NCBI RefSeq assembly: GCF_048066115.1
Contig: NZ_JBLTYX010000006.1
Location: 186,001-250,000 of the forward strand
Length of the DNA stretch: 64,000 bases
Direction of reading: 5' to 3'
Origin: Niveispirillum sp048066115
GTDB taxonomy: Bacteria; Pseudomonadota; Alphaproteobacteria; Azospirillales; Azospirillaceae
The notes below the pieces were generated by a model that did no database searches, was not told the origin of the DNA, and saw only the letters and a program-made list of their open reading frames with translations. The stretch's first letter is position 1; every line of letters begins with the position of its first letter. The position numbers were made by a program, and so were the translations under genes. Positions 39,544 to 48,798 of this stretch are shown here, one piece after another.

Positions 39544-41090
39544 CACTTTGCCTCCTCCGGCGCCTCATAGCGCGGGAATGCCGGGGCCGGGGCCGGCAGC
39601 GGGGTGCCGGCAACCAGCGGATGGGCGGTCAGGTCACCGAAACCACGCTGATCGGCCGGAACCACCAACTGGTCCAGGATGCGGTTGCTGGTGTCGGGCA
39701 TGAAGGGCTGGGTCAGGATGGCCAACTGCCGGATCACTTCCGCCAGATTGTACAGGACCGTGCCCAGGCGGGTCTCGTCGGTCTTGCGCAGGGTCCAGGG
39801 CGCCATCTCCTGGACATAGCGGTTGGCATCGTCAACGACGCGCCAGATGGCATCCAACGCCTTGTTGAAGGCCTGGGCATCCAGTTCGGTCCGCACGGCA
39901 TCCAGCATGCCACTGGCGGCACCCAGCAGGGCGTGGTCGGCATCGGTCAGGGCGTCCGGCGTGGGCACCTGGCCTTCGTGATACTTCTGGATCATCGAGA
40001 GGACGCGTTGGCACAAGTTGCCGTAACCATTGGCCAAATCGACATTGATCCGCTGCGCCATGGCGCGCTTGGAAAAGTCGCCGTCATTGCCGAACGGTAT
40101 TTCCCGCATCAGGAAATACCGGGTCTGGTCCAGGCCGTAGGTGTCGATCAGGTCGGCGGGCTTCACCACATTGCCCAGCGACTTGGACATCTTCTCGCCC
40201 TCCACCGTCCACCAGCCATGGGCGAACACGCGCTTGGGCAGCGGCAGCTTTGCAGCCATCAGGAACGCCGGCCAATAGACGGTATGGAAGCGCAGGATGT
40301 CCTTGCCCACCATGTGCAGGTCGGCCGGCCAGAACTTAGAAAAGTCTGCACTTTCATCGGGATAGCCAACAGCGGTGATGTAGTTTGCCAGCGCATCCAG
40401 CCAGACATACATCACATGCTTCTCATCGCCCGGAACCTTGATGCCCCAGTCGAAGGTGGTGCGGCTGATCGACAGGTCGCGAAGGGAACCCTTCACGAAG
40501 CTGATCACTTCCGACCGCTTGCCCGACGGCATGATGAATTGCGGCTGCTCCTCATAGAGCTGCAAAAGACGGTCAGCATAGGCCGACAAACGGAAGAAAT
40601 AGCTGGGTTCTTCGACCCATTCGACGGGGGCGCCGGTGGGGGCGAAACGCTTGCCGTCCCGCTCCGTCAGCTCATCCTCGTTGTAATAGGCCTCGTCACG
40701 GACGGAGTACCAGCCGCTATAGCTGCCCAGAAAGACGTCGCCGCTATCGACCAGCCGGTGCCACAAAGCCTGCACGGCCGTGATGTGGCGCGGCTCGGTC
40801 GTGCGGATGAAATCGTCATTGCTGACGTTCAAAAGGGCCGCCAACTCCCTGAAATTCTGGGAATTCTTGTCGGCCAACTCCTGCGGGCTGGTGCCGAACG
40901 CCTCGGCCGACTTCTGGACCTTCTGGCCATGTTCGTCGGTGCCGGTCAGGAACTTGACGTCGAACCCGTCCAGCCGCTTAAAGCGGGCCATCACGTCGCA
41001 GGCGATCGTCGTGTAGGCGTGGCCGACATGCGGCGCATCGTTCACGTAATAGATCGGCGTGGTGATGTAATAAGGCGCGCGCCCGGACAT
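39543..41090 (-). CDS. metG: methionyl-tRNA synthetase
   Basis: 515-residue class I synthetase charging tRNA-Met. Signatures: PIYYVNDAPHVGHAYT (HVGH at 21-24, the HIGH motif) and K300-M-S-K-S304 in GEKMSKSLGNVV. No zinc-knuckle insertion or C-terminal tRNA-binding domain, as in the MetG2 branch. GGAGAAG precedes the ATG. Lies 35 nt after holB and overlaps tatD. Confidence 0.97.
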   Translation of the reverse strand: MSGRAPYYITTPIYYVNDAPHVGHAYTTIACDVMARFKRLDGFDVKFLTGTDEHGQKVQKSAEAFGTSPQELADKNSQNFRELAALLNVSNDDFIRTTEPRHITAVQALWHRLVDSGDVFLGSYSGWYSVRDEAYYNEDELTERDGKRFAPTGAPVEWVEEPSYFFRLSAYADRLLQLYEEQPQFIMPSGKRSEVISFVKGSLRDLSISRTTFDWGIKVPGDEKHVMYVWLDALANYITAVGYPDESADFSKFWPADLHMVGKDILRFHTVYWPAFLMAAKLPLPKRVFAHGWWTVEGEKMSKSLGNVVKPADLIDTYGLDQTRYFLMREIPFGNDGDFSKRAMAQRINVDLANGYGNLCQRVLSMIQKYHEGQVPTPDALTDADHALLGAASGMLDAVRTELDAQAFNKALDAIWRVVDDANRYVQEMAPWTLRKTDETRLGTVLYNLAEVIRQLAILTQPFMPDTSNRILDQLVVPADQRGFGDLTAHPLVAGTPLPAPAPAFPRYEAPEEAK

Positions 41091-41125
41091 GGGGGTCTTC
41101 TCCGCAACTGGGAAGGTCAGATGGA

Positions 41126-42253
41126 TCAGCCGACGGCAGCCTCAATCCGCGACAGGGCCGACATCAAAGTCTGGCGCCGGTCGAGATTGGCGGATTCCGC
41201 CTTGGCGAACATATGGTTGGTGTTCTCCCACACGTCCACCCACCGATCAAGGCCGCCCACCCGGTGGCTCCCCTGCATCAGGCGATGGACAAGGGCGGCC
41301 TCGCCGGGCACCACCTCCGGCGGGATGGTGCCGCGGGCCCCGGCGCGGGCCAGACGGCCCAGCCACCACCCCATCAGTTCCGTCACCGCCGCCCAACTCG
41401 CCTCCTCATTGCCGCCACCGCGTAAGGTCGCGTCGATGAAGGCATAGGCTTCCACGATATCCAGGCGCGGCAGGGTCTCGAACACGCTCAGCATGGCCTT
41501 GTAGAGCGTCAGGCCGCCGGCGGCGTGCAGTTCCATGGCTCGGCCGATGCTGCCTTCCGAGAGGCGGGCCAGCGCCGTACGCTCCGCATCCTCCAGATCG
41601 GGCAGATAGCGGAACAGCAGCGCCTTGACCTGGGCTTCGCTCAGCGGTTCCAGCGCCAGCTTGCGGGTGCGCGAGCGGATGGTGGGCAGCATGGCGCCGA
41701 CATTGTCGGCCACCAGCAAAATCAAGGCCTTGGCGGGCGGTTCTTCAAGAATTTTCAGAATGGCGTTCTGGCCGCTGGTGTTCAGCTGGTCGGCACCATC
41801 GACGATCACCACGCGCCAGCCGCCCTCGGCCGAGGTCAGGCGCAGGAAGGGGGCGATCTTGCGGATCTCCTCCACCGGCAGGTCGCGCTTGAACCGCTTG
41901 CGCTTCTCATCCCAGGTGCGTTGGACCGTCAGCAGGTCGGCATGGCCGCCGGACGCGATACGGTGGCTGACGGCGCTGTCGGCATCGACAATCAGGCTGG
42001 TCGGGTCGGGCGGCGGGCCGAACAGGCCCATTTCCTGTTCGCCGGCCGCTCCCTTGGTCAGGACGAAGCGCGCCATGCGGAAGGCCAGGGTGGACTTGCC
42101 GATACCGGGCGGCCCGCCGATCAGCCAGGCATGATGCATGCGCCCGGAATTCCAGCTGTCCAGCAGCAATTTCTGTGCGGAAGCATGGCCTTCCAGATGG
42201 GTGTTACGACGCGGGTTGAAGGCGTCGGCCGCGTCAAGCTGCTGCCCGCTCAC
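41126..42253 (-). CDS. holB: DNA polymerase III subunit delta'
   Basis: 375-residue clamp-loader ATPase-fold subunit. Walker A GGPPGIGKST (46-55) is intact; sensor-1-like region ILKILEEPPAKALILLVADN and SRTRKLALEPLSEAQV follow. The typical Cys4 zinc module between the strands is not present. Starts with GTG 42253 overlapping the tmk stop (GTGA). The order tmk-holB-metG-tatD is widely conserved and links nucleotide supply with replication. Confidence 0.93.
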   Translation of the reverse strand: MSGQQLDAADAFNPRRNTHLEGHASAQKLLLDSWNSGRMHHAWLIGGPPGIGKSTLAFRMARFVLTKGAAGEQEMGLFGPPPDPTSLIVDADSAVSHRIASGGHADLLTVQRTWDEKRKRFKRDLPVEEIRKIAPFLRLTSAEGGWRVVIVDGADQLNTSGQNAILKILEEPPAKALILLVADNVGAMLPTIRSRTRKLALEPLSEAQVKALLFRYLPDLEDAERTALARLSEGSIGRAMELHAAGGLTLYKAMLSVFETLPRLDIVEAYAFIDATLRGGGNEEASWAAVTELMGWWLGRLARAGARGTIPPEVVPGEAALVHRLMQGSHRVGGLDRWVDVWENTNHMFAKAESANLDRRQTLMSALSRIEAAVG

Positions 42254-42897
42254 AGCGCCACCCCCAGCCGGTCCTTGATGGCGGCGCGGATGGCGACCTG
42301 GATGGGGTCGATCCCGGTTGAGGCATCGATTAAAGTGCAGCGGAAAGGTTCAGCCTTTGCAATGGCTTGATACCCTTCCCTCAAGCGTTCATGGAACGCC
42401 ACCTGCATCCGTTCATACCGATCCTCCCCCCCCCGCCGCGCGGCGGCGCGGGCCAAGCCCTGGGCGGGATCGATATCCAGGATCAGGGTCAGGTCGGGTT
42501 TGGTATCGCCCACGGCAATGTCGCGCAGCGCCGTCAGCACCCCGTGATCCAGGCCGTGACCATACCCTTGATAGGCCATTGTGCTGTCGGCAAACCGGTC
42601 GCACAGCACCCATTGCCCGGCATCGAGCGCCGGGCGGATGGCACGCATGACATGGTCATGCCGGGCGGCGGACAGCAGCATGGCCTCGCTGACCGGCAGC
42701 CAGCGGCCGGGATCGCCATTGACCAGCAGGTCGCGCACGGCTTCGGCCCCCGGCGACCCGCCGGGTTCGCGGGTCGTCACCACATCGACGCCGGTGGCGC
42801 GCAGCGCTTCGGCCAGCAGGCGGATCTGGGTGGACTTGCCAGCCCCTTCCCCACCTTCCAGCGTGATGAAGCGCCCGCGCCCCATGGCGGCCGTCAC
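42250..42897 (-). CDS. tmk: thymidylate kinase
   Basis: 215 residues, phosphorylating dTMP to dTDP. The P-loop LEGGEGAGKST lies at about 13-23, the DRF-type motif is LCDRFADSTMAYQG, and the lid region is ARAAARRGGEDRYE. Start is GTG 42897 overlapping the dac stop; ATG 42885 (MGRGRFITLEG) is a reasonable alternative, closer to the family N-terminus. Confidence 0.95.
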   Translation of the reverse strand: MTAAMGRGRFITLEGGEGAGKSTQIRLLAEALRATGVDVVTTREPGGSPGAEAVRDLLVNGDPGRWLPVSEAMLLSAARHDHVMRAIRPALDAGQWVLCDRFADSTMAYQGYGHGLDHGVLTALRDIAVGDTKPDLTLILDIDPAQGLARAAARRGGEDRYERMQVAFHERLREGYQAIAKAEPFRCTLIDASTGIDPIQVAIRAAIKDRLGVAL

Positions 42898-44093
42898 TGC
42901 GCCGGCTGGGCGGCCGGGGCCGCCACGGGTTCGGACGAACCGCCCCCGAAGAAGTGTGACAGGGCGGCACCCATGCGGCCGAACAGGCCCAACTGTTCCA
43001 CATCGGCCCCGGCCAGCAGCGGCAGTTCGACGGTCTGCAGACCCGGCGCCTCAATCGTCAGGGTGCCCAGCTTGGTGCCCTTATCCACTGGTGCCGCCAC
43101 CGGGGAGTTGGCCTTGAAGGCCACCTTCATCTTCTGCTTCTGGTCATGGGTCATGGTGATCTTCACCTGGTCCTGGACCACGGCCGGCACCGTCGGTGCC
43201 ACGCCCAGCCAGACCGGCAGATTGTCCACCGTCTCCCCCGCCTTGAACAGGGTGAAATTGTCGAACTCGCGCCAGCCCCATTCCAGGATGCGCGCACTCT
43301 CATCAGCGCGGGCCTGCATGTTGGGCAGGCCGTTGACCACCAGCACCAGCCGGCGCCCGTCGCGCTCGCCGGACGCGATCAGGCCGTAACCGGCGGCTTC
43401 CGTATGGCCGGTCTTGATGCCGTCGACGCCCATGTTGCGATAGAGCAGCGGGTTGCGATTACCCTGCTTGATGCCGTGATAGGTGAATTCCAACTCGGAA
43501 TAATAATGGTAATGCTCCGGGAAATCCCGGATCAGGTGGCGGGCCAGCAGCGACAGGTCGCGTGCCGTGGAATAATGGTCCGGGTCGGGCCAGCCCGATG
43601 CGTTCATCAGGTTGGTATTGTTCAGGCCCAGTTCCTTCAGCCGCTTGGTCATGGCGGCGGCAAAGGCCGGTTCGGTACCCGCCATGCCCTCGGCCAGCAC
43701 GACACAGGCATCATTGCCCGACTGGATGATGACGCCGCGGATCAGGTCCTCGACCTTGATGTTGTTGCCCAGTTCCACGAACATCTTGGAACCCTGGACC
43801 TTCCAGGCGCGCTCCGACACGGGCAGCGTGTCGTCGAGCGAGATGCGACCTTCCTTGATCCGCTCGAACAGCATGTAGGCGGTCGCCACCTTCGACATGG
43901 AGGAGGTGGGCATGCGGTGGTCGGCGTCCTTTTCGAACAGGACGGTGTTGGTCTCGGCATCGACCAGGATCGCCTGGGTGGCGATGGTCTCCAGATCGGC
44001 CGCCGCCGCCGGCAGCGCCGCCACGGTGAACAGCAGGGCCGTCGCCAGCGTGCGGGCAGCACCCTTCATCCGATGTGCGATCCGACTATCCAT
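42894..44093 (-). CDS. D-alanyl-D-alanine carboxypeptidase (PBP5/6 type)
   Basis: 399 residues. Signal peptide to about residue 33 (LLFTVAALPAAAA). Active-site motifs: S65-M-S-K68, S125-G-N127 and K227-T-G229. A PBP5 C-terminal domain follows (about 285-375), and the C-terminus is Ala/Pro-rich. Trims the terminal D-Ala of peptidoglycan pentapeptides in the periplasm. The family name would be DacA/DacF. It sits between rlpA and tmk, the usual alphaproteobacterial order. Confidence 0.94.
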   Translation of the reverse strand: MDSRIAHRMKGAARTLATALLFTVAALPAAAADLETIATQAILVDAETNTVLFEKDADHRMPTSSMSKVATAYMLFERIKEGRISLDDTLPVSERAWKVQGSKMFVELGNNIKVEDLIRGVIIQSGNDACVVLAEGMAGTEPAFAAAMTKRLKELGLNNTNLMNASGWPDPDHYSTARDLSLLARHLIRDFPEHYHYYSELEFTYHGIKQGNRNPLLYRNMGVDGIKTGHTEAAGYGLIASGERDGRRLVLVVNGLPNMQARADESARILEWGWREFDNFTLFKAGETVDNLPVWLGVAPTVPAVVQDQVKITMTHDQKQKMKVAFKANSPVAAPVDKGTKLGTLTIEAPGLQTVELPLLAGADVEQLGLFGRMGAALSHFFGGGSSEPVAAPAAQPAQ

Positions 44094-44128
44094 CTCTCTT
44101 ATAACCCTTCACGTGACCCTAAGGAACA

Positions 44129-44186
44129 GGCGGGGGACAGGCCCCCGCCGACAGTGGGACGGGCGGGGTGGACCTGTCCAGCCCCG
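44129..44186. other. double hairpin in the rlpA-dac spacer
   Basis: GGCGGGGG/CCCCCGCC (44129-44136/44142-44149) and CGGGGTGGAC/GTCCAGCCCCG (44164-44173/44176-44186, one bulge). Both lie in the 163-nt gap downstream of rlpA and upstream of dac on the minus strand. No T tract, so attenuation or transcript stabilisation is more likely than complete termination. Confidence 0.45.
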
Positions 44187-44256
44187 CACGCCACCGCGAC
44201 ATTGTGCAACATCATGCGACATGAACCGGCCCCGTGTCGCACAGGGGCTGGTCCCA

Positions 44257-45288
44257 TCAATCGACGATGATGCGCGCCTCCGACGTGCCGGCCTGCAGCA
44301 CCTGGGCCAGCACCTGGTCGGCGCGTTCGACCTGATCGAACGGGCCGACGCGGACGCGGAAATATTGCTGGCCGTTGACCATGGCGTTCGACAGGTTGGT
44401 CGGCGCAATGGAATTCAGCTTGGCCCGCAGACGGTTGGCATTGTCGTAATTGGCGAAGGCGCCGGCCTGGATATAGATCTTGCCGGGCTTGGCGGGCAGT
44501 GCCTGTTGCTGCACCACGGGGGCCGGCATGAAGCGGCCATCCTCCGTCGTCGTCCCGGCCAGGCTGGTGGGGGCGGCGATGGTGCGCGACGGGGCGGGCG
44601 TGGCCTGTGGCTGCTTGGGCGGAATGGCGCTGCCGGGGGCAGCCTTGGTGCCGGCGGGCGGGGCCAGCGGCGTGGATTCCACCGTCACGCTGGGGCGCGG
44701 GGCGGCCTGGGGCAGCGGCCCGCCATCGGGCGACAGGCCGGACACCTGCATGCCGGCATTCATGGCCGCCGCCGCGATGGCGCGGCTTTCCTCGGCCAGC
44801 ACCTCGACCCGCACCTTGGCCGTGCCCTGCTGGTCGAAGCCCAGCAACTGCGCACCCTTGCGAGACATATCGATGATGCGGCCCGATACGAAGGGACCGC
44901 GATCATTGATGCGGACGACGATGGACTTGCCGTTTTCCAGGTTGGTGACCCGCACCAGGCTGGGCATGGGCAGCGTCTGGTGCGCCGCCGTCAGTTCCAT
45001 CTCGTTGTAATCTTCGCCATTGGCGGTGACCTTGGCGTGGAAGCCCGGGCCGTACCAGCTGGCGATGCCCGTCTCGTTATATCCGTAATCGACGCGCGGA
45101 TAATACCAGACGCCGTCGATCTGATAGGGATTGCCGACCTTGTAGCTGCCGCCCGGCGTGGCTTGGGGCTGCACCGGTGCCGGTGCAGGTGCGGCGGCTT
45201 GCTTTGGCGGCGGGGGCGATGAACAGCCGGCCAGCCCCGCGATGGAGAAGCCCAGGACCGCCATTTTTACAAGATTTGCCCGCGCCAT
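44257..45288 (-). CDS. rlpA: septal ring lytic transglycosylase RlpA, lipoprotein with SPOR domain
   Basis: 343 residues. Lipoprotein signal with lipobox SIAGLAGC (Cys near 22). A double-psi beta-barrel domain follows (about 68-165: GIASWYGPGFHAKVTANGEDYNEMELTAAHQTLPMPSLVRV, VVRINDRGPFVSGRIIDMS). A Pro/Ala-rich linker leads to a C-terminal SPOR domain (about 268-343: IYIQAGAFANYDNANRLRAKL) that binds denuded glycan at the septum. ATG 45288 places the lipobox normally; ATG 45303 is in frame. Acts on peptidoglycan with the neighbouring dac and MltB-like products. Confidence 0.93.
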   Translation of the reverse strand: MARANLVKMAVLGFSIAGLAGCSSPPPPKQAAAPAPAPVQPQATPGGSYKVGNPYQIDGVWYYPRVDYGYNETGIASWYGPGFHAKVTANGEDYNEMELTAAHQTLPMPSLVRVTNLENGKSIVVRINDRGPFVSGRIIDMSRKGAQLLGFDQQGTAKVRVEVLAEESRAIAAAAMNAGMQVSGLSPDGGPLPQAAPRPSVTVESTPLAPPAGTKAAPGSAIPPKQPQATPAPSRTIAAPTSLAGTTTEDGRFMPAPVVQQQALPAKPGKIYIQAGAFANYDNANRLRAKLNSIAPTNLSNAMVNGQQYFRVRVGPFDQVERADQVLAQVLQAGTSEARIIVD

Positions 45289-45330
45289 ACTTTTCCACCC
45301 CAACCAATTGTGGCCGCAGCCTACATCAAC

Positions 45331-46326
45331 TCATTTACCGGAGCCAATATGGTCGGCAAGGATTCCGACCGCGGTTGCGAAATAGGTGGACCGGTTCCAG
45401 TCCATGATCGTCCGGTAATTGCCATAGACCAGGAAAGCCTTGCCCTTCGGCCCGTCCGGCATCACCAGCCAGGCATCCAGGGCGGCCTTGGGTAGTGCCT
45501 TGCCATCGGCATTGCGCACTCCGCGCTTGGTCCAGACCGACAAAGGCTGCCCCGGCTTGTCCAGACCGGCCCAGCCCACCGAATCAGCGCCCTTGGGCAG
45601 GCGCACGGCGCGGCCCCAGGTCTGGTCGGTTTTCCAGCCCACGGTGGCGAGGTAGTTGGCGGCCGAGGCGAAGACATCGGCATGGGTGGTCCAGATATCC
45701 CGTTTGCCGTCCCCGTCACCATCCTGGGCGAATTTGAAGAAGCTGGAGGGCATGAACTGGCACTGGCCCATGGCGCCGGCCCAGGAACCCATCATGCGGT
45801 CGGGCGCCACATGGCCCTCATCCAGAATGCGCAGCGCCTTCAGCAGTTCGCCGCGGAAAAACGCGCTGCGCCGGCCGTCATAGGCCAGGGTGGCCAGGGC
45901 GTCGACCACCTTGAACCCGCCCATATTGCCGCCGAAATCCGTCTCCATGCCCCAGAGCGCCACGATGAAGCGGGCCGGCACGCCGTATTTCTTCGACATC
46001 TGGGCCAGCAGCGCCTTGTGCGTCACCATCCGTTCGCGCGCCTTCTTTATGCGCAGCTTGGTGACGCTGCGCGACAGATAGGTGTCGAAGGTGATGGTGC
46101 GTTCCGGCTGCTTGCCGTCCAGGTCCAGGATGCGCTGGATGGGGATGATGCCGGTCAGGGCCACGTCGGCCGTGCCGGGCCGGATGCCCTCGCGCAGCGC
46201 CTCCAGCCGCAGGTCGGTCAGCCATTGCTGGAAATCGGGTGCCGCCTGGACGGCGGGAACGAACAGGGAGACCAGCAGGGCAGCTACCGGCAGCAGACGG
46301 CGGGTCCGCGTCGTTTTCATCATCAT
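45331..46326 (-). CDS. lytic murein transglycosylase (MltB family)
   Basis: 331 residues. Signal peptide (RLLPVAALLVSLFVPAVQA). Catalytic glutamate in VALWGMETDFGGNMG (near 127), then GSWAGAMGQCQFMPSSFFKFAQDGDGDGKRDIW and ANYLATVGWK, all typical of MltB/SltB. Cleaves the glycan strand to 1,6-anhydromuropeptides. Triple ATG at 46326/46323/46320 with GGGAGGG upstream of the first. No C-terminal peptidoglycan-binding repeat. Lies upstream of rlpA with a 42-nt spacer. Confidence 0.92.
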   Translation of the reverse strand: MMMKTTRTRRLLPVAALLVSLFVPAVQAAPDFQQWLTDLRLEALREGIRPGTADVALTGIIPIQRILDLDGKQPERTITFDTYLSRSVTKLRIKKARERMVTHKALLAQMSKKYGVPARFIVALWGMETDFGGNMGGFKVVDALATLAYDGRRSAFFRGELLKALRILDEGHVAPDRMMGSWAGAMGQCQFMPSSFFKFAQDGDGDGKRDIWTTHADVFASAANYLATVGWKTDQTWGRAVRLPKGADSVGWAGLDKPGQPLSVWTKRGVRNADGKALPKAALDAWLVMPDGPKGKAFLVYGNYRTIMDWNRSTYFATAVGILADHIGSGK

Positions 46327-46391
46327 CTTGGGCCCTCCCGCCATAACTGTCCCCATGGGTTGTGGCATGGGCAGGCGGGAATGGGCAAGTG

Positions 46392-47186
46392 TCAGGGCGG
46401 GGGTAGTACCGCCGGGATACGACCGGAGAGGCGATAGGCAAGAAGCCCCCGCCATTCATGGGCGGCATTTTCCATCCGCTCCAGATTTTCCGCCAGGTTC
46501 AGGCCGAAACGGTCCGCCTCCACCCGGTTGGCGTTGTAGCTGACGGGCCAGGCGATGAACGCCGTTTCCGGCAGCACCGTGCGGAACACGCCCATGGACC
46601 GGGGCATGTGTGCCGCCGATGTCACCAGCAGCCAGCGTTCGCCCTTGCCGATCAGCGGCGCGCTGCTCACCGCATTCTCCCAGGTGTTGCGCGATGTTTC
46701 CTCCAGCGTGATGCGGCCGGTATCCACGCCCCAATCGGCCAGCAGGGCCAGCACGAAGGGCGCCTCCCGGTCGTCCGGGGTACGCGGATCGCCGCTGCCG
46801 CCGGTGAAGACCATGCGCGCTTGCGGAAAGCGCCGCATCAGGCCGGGCAACACGGTCAGCCGTTCCGCCTCCCGGTTCAGTTGCGGGGTGCCATGTTCCT
46901 TCGACCCGACGGGCATCAGCGCTCCGCCCAGCACGATGATCCCATCCACCTGCCCCAGCGATTCCACATCCGGCGCCGGGAACCGCTGCTCCAGCGGCAG
47001 CAGCACCCAGGTGGAAAGGGGTGTGGCGGCGATCAGGGCCAATCCCAGGGCACCGGCCATCAGCAGCCCCCGGCCCCAGCGCCGCCGCCCGCAAGCAAGC
47101 AACAGCAGCCCGGCCAACAGCAACAGCAGCAGCAGGTTTCCCGGCGATGTCACAGCGGCGAACAGCTTGCCCAGGCCAAATCCCAT
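46392..47186 (-). CDS. YdcF/ElyC-like membrane protein (DUF218)
   Basis: 264 residues. Two N-terminal membrane helices (LLLLLLLAGLLLLACG and GLLMAGALGLALIAATPL) precede a DUF218 domain (about 85-235: IIVLGGALMPVGSKEHGTPQLNREAERLTVL, VFTGGSGDPRTPDDREA, NTWENAVSSAPLI, LLVTSAAHMPRSMGVFRTV). DUF218 proteins such as ElyC and SanA affect envelope synthesis. GGGTAGGGTGG precedes the ATG. Probably functions with the cell-wall genes downstream. Confidence 0.87.
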   Translation of the reverse strand: MGFGLGKLFAAVTSPGNLLLLLLLAGLLLLACGRRRWGRGLLMAGALGLALIAATPLSTWVLLPLEQRFPAPDVESLGQVDGIIVLGGALMPVGSKEHGTPQLNREAERLTVLPGLMRRFPQARMVFTGGSGDPRTPDDREAPFVLALLADWGVDTGRITLEETSRNTWENAVSSAPLIGKGERWLLVTSAAHMPRSMGVFRTVLPETAFIAWPVSYNANRVEADRFGLNLAENLERMENAAHEWRGLLAYRLSGRIPAVLPPP

Positions 47187-47419
47187 GCCACCCTACCCCT
47201 TCGAAACCCGCGGAAACCAGCGCTTCCGCCGGTAGTGCGCAGAGTGGCAGAAAATAACCAGGTGCTCCATTGATGCGTTCCATCGCCCCTGGGGATGTGC
47301 AATGATATTACCCGGTCGTCGTGATGCGACGACGCGGGCGGCATCGAACCGCATGGCGTTTGCCAAGTTCTGGGGACGGGGTGACATGAGCTTTGTGACG
47401 ATGTTCTCGCCCCCCGGCC

Positions 47420-48793
47420 TTGCGCCAACCTGACCCGGTACCACGGAACCTGGCCGTCGTGACCTTGTCCAAGACCCTGACCCCGCTGGCGGCAGCCACC
47501 GATTACACCTCCCGCGACGCGGTGACGGGTGTGTCGGAGATGCGGCCCTTCGTGACCCGGGTCAACGAGATCATGGAACAGCATGGCGGCAGCCTGATCG
47601 CCGGTCTGCTGGTCGTGGAATTCGACCGGTTGCCGCAGCTGTTCCGCGTCCATGGCCAAGGCGCGCTGGATCTGGCCATGGCCACGCTGGTCAATCGGCT
47701 GACACCGGTCTGCGGGGCCAACGACCTGATCTGTCGATTCGCCCAGACCCAGTTCGCCATCTTCCTTCCTGGCCTGGATCATGCCGGCAAGGCGCTGTTC
47801 GCAGCGTCCGCCATCGCCAATTCGATGGGCGAGCCGATCCATATCGAGGGCCAGCAGCTTTTCATCTCCGCCAAGATCGGCATCGCCGTATCGCCCAACG
47901 ACGCCACGGATGGCGATGCCCTGATCCGCAATGCCTGCGTGGCGCTGGAACAGGCGGTGAAGTCGGGCACGGCCAATTACCTGCATTTCACCCGCTCCAT
48001 GCGGGACGAGCTGAAGGAACGGCTGGATCTGGAGGATGAGCTGCGGGCCGCCATCCGCGACAACCAGCTGGTCCTGCATTACCAGCCCAAGGTCGCGATC
48101 CAGGGCGGGGAGCCGGTGGGTGGGGAAGCGCTGCTGCGCTGGCGCCATCCGGTGCGCGGCATGGTCCCGCCCGGCGTATTCATCCCGACCGCGGAGGATA
48201 CGGGCCTGATCGTCCCCATCGGGGAATGGGTGCTGCGCAACGCCATCAAGCAGATCCGCGAATGGCTGGATGCCGGCCTGCCGCCCATCCAGATCGCCGT
48301 GAACGTGTCGGAACGGCAGTTCCGCTGGGGCCATCTGCCGGCCCTGATCGACGTGCTGCTGGCCGAAAGCGGCATCCCGCCGCATCTTTTGCAGCTGGAG
48401 ATCACGGAAACCATCCTGCCCGACGATCTGGAAGGCGCGCTGCAGCAGATGCGGTGGATCGCCGACCGGGGCGTGGCCCTGGCGCTGGACGATTTCGGCA
48501 CCGGCTATTCCTCCCTCTCCTACCTGCGTGAACTGCCGCTGGACTGCCTGAAGGTGGACCGCAAGTTCGTGATGGATATGGAGCGCGACCAGAGCACGCG
48601 GCATATCGTGGAAGCCATCGTGGCCATGGCCCAGGCCATGGACCTGAAGGTGGTGGCCGAAGGTATCGAAACCCCGGCGCAGTGGGACATCCTGAAGCGT
48701 CTGGGCGTGGAGGAAGGCCAGGGCTACCTGTTCGCCCGCCCCATGCCGGCCGAAGGCTTCGCGGAATTCATCCGCCACGCGACGCCGACGTAA
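47420..48793 (+). CDS. EAL-domain phosphodiesterase with degenerate GGDEF domain
   Basis: 457 residues, no membrane segment. A diguanylate-cyclase-like domain (about 33-195) has lost its signature: R106-F-A-Q-T-Q-F stands where R-x-GGDEF would be, so it is probably inactive or regulatory. The EAL domain (about 205-450) has E236-A-L in GGEALLRWRHP, QIAVNVSERQF, LQLEITETIL, LALDDFGTGYSSLSYL and VVAEGIETPAQWD, the full catalytic set for c-di-GMP hydrolysis. Start is TTG 47420; GTG 47459 is an alternative. Loss of c-di-GMP normally favours swimming, consistent with the motility genes. Confidence 0.9.
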   Translation: MRQPDPVPRNLAVVTLSKTLTPLAAATDYTSRDAVTGVSEMRPFVTRVNEIMEQHGGSLIAGLLVVEFDRLPQLFRVHGQGALDLAMATLVNRLTPVCGANDLICRFAQTQFAIFLPGLDHAGKALFAASAIANSMGEPIHIEGQQLFISAKIGIAVSPNDATDGDALIRNACVALEQAVKSGTANYLHFTRSMRDELKERLDLEDELRAAIRDNQLVLHYQPKVAIQGGEPVGGEALLRWRHPVRGMVPPGVFIPTAEDTGLIVPIGEWVLRNAIKQIREWLDAGLPPIQIAVNVSERQFRWGHLPALIDVLLAESGIPPHLLQLEITETILPDDLEGALQQMRWIADRGVALALDDFGTGYSSLSYLRELPLDCLKVDRKFVMDMERDQSTRHIVEAIVAMAQAMDLKVVAEGIETPAQWDILKRLGVEEGQGYLFARPMPAEGFAEFIRHATPT

Positions 48794-48798
48794 TATTT

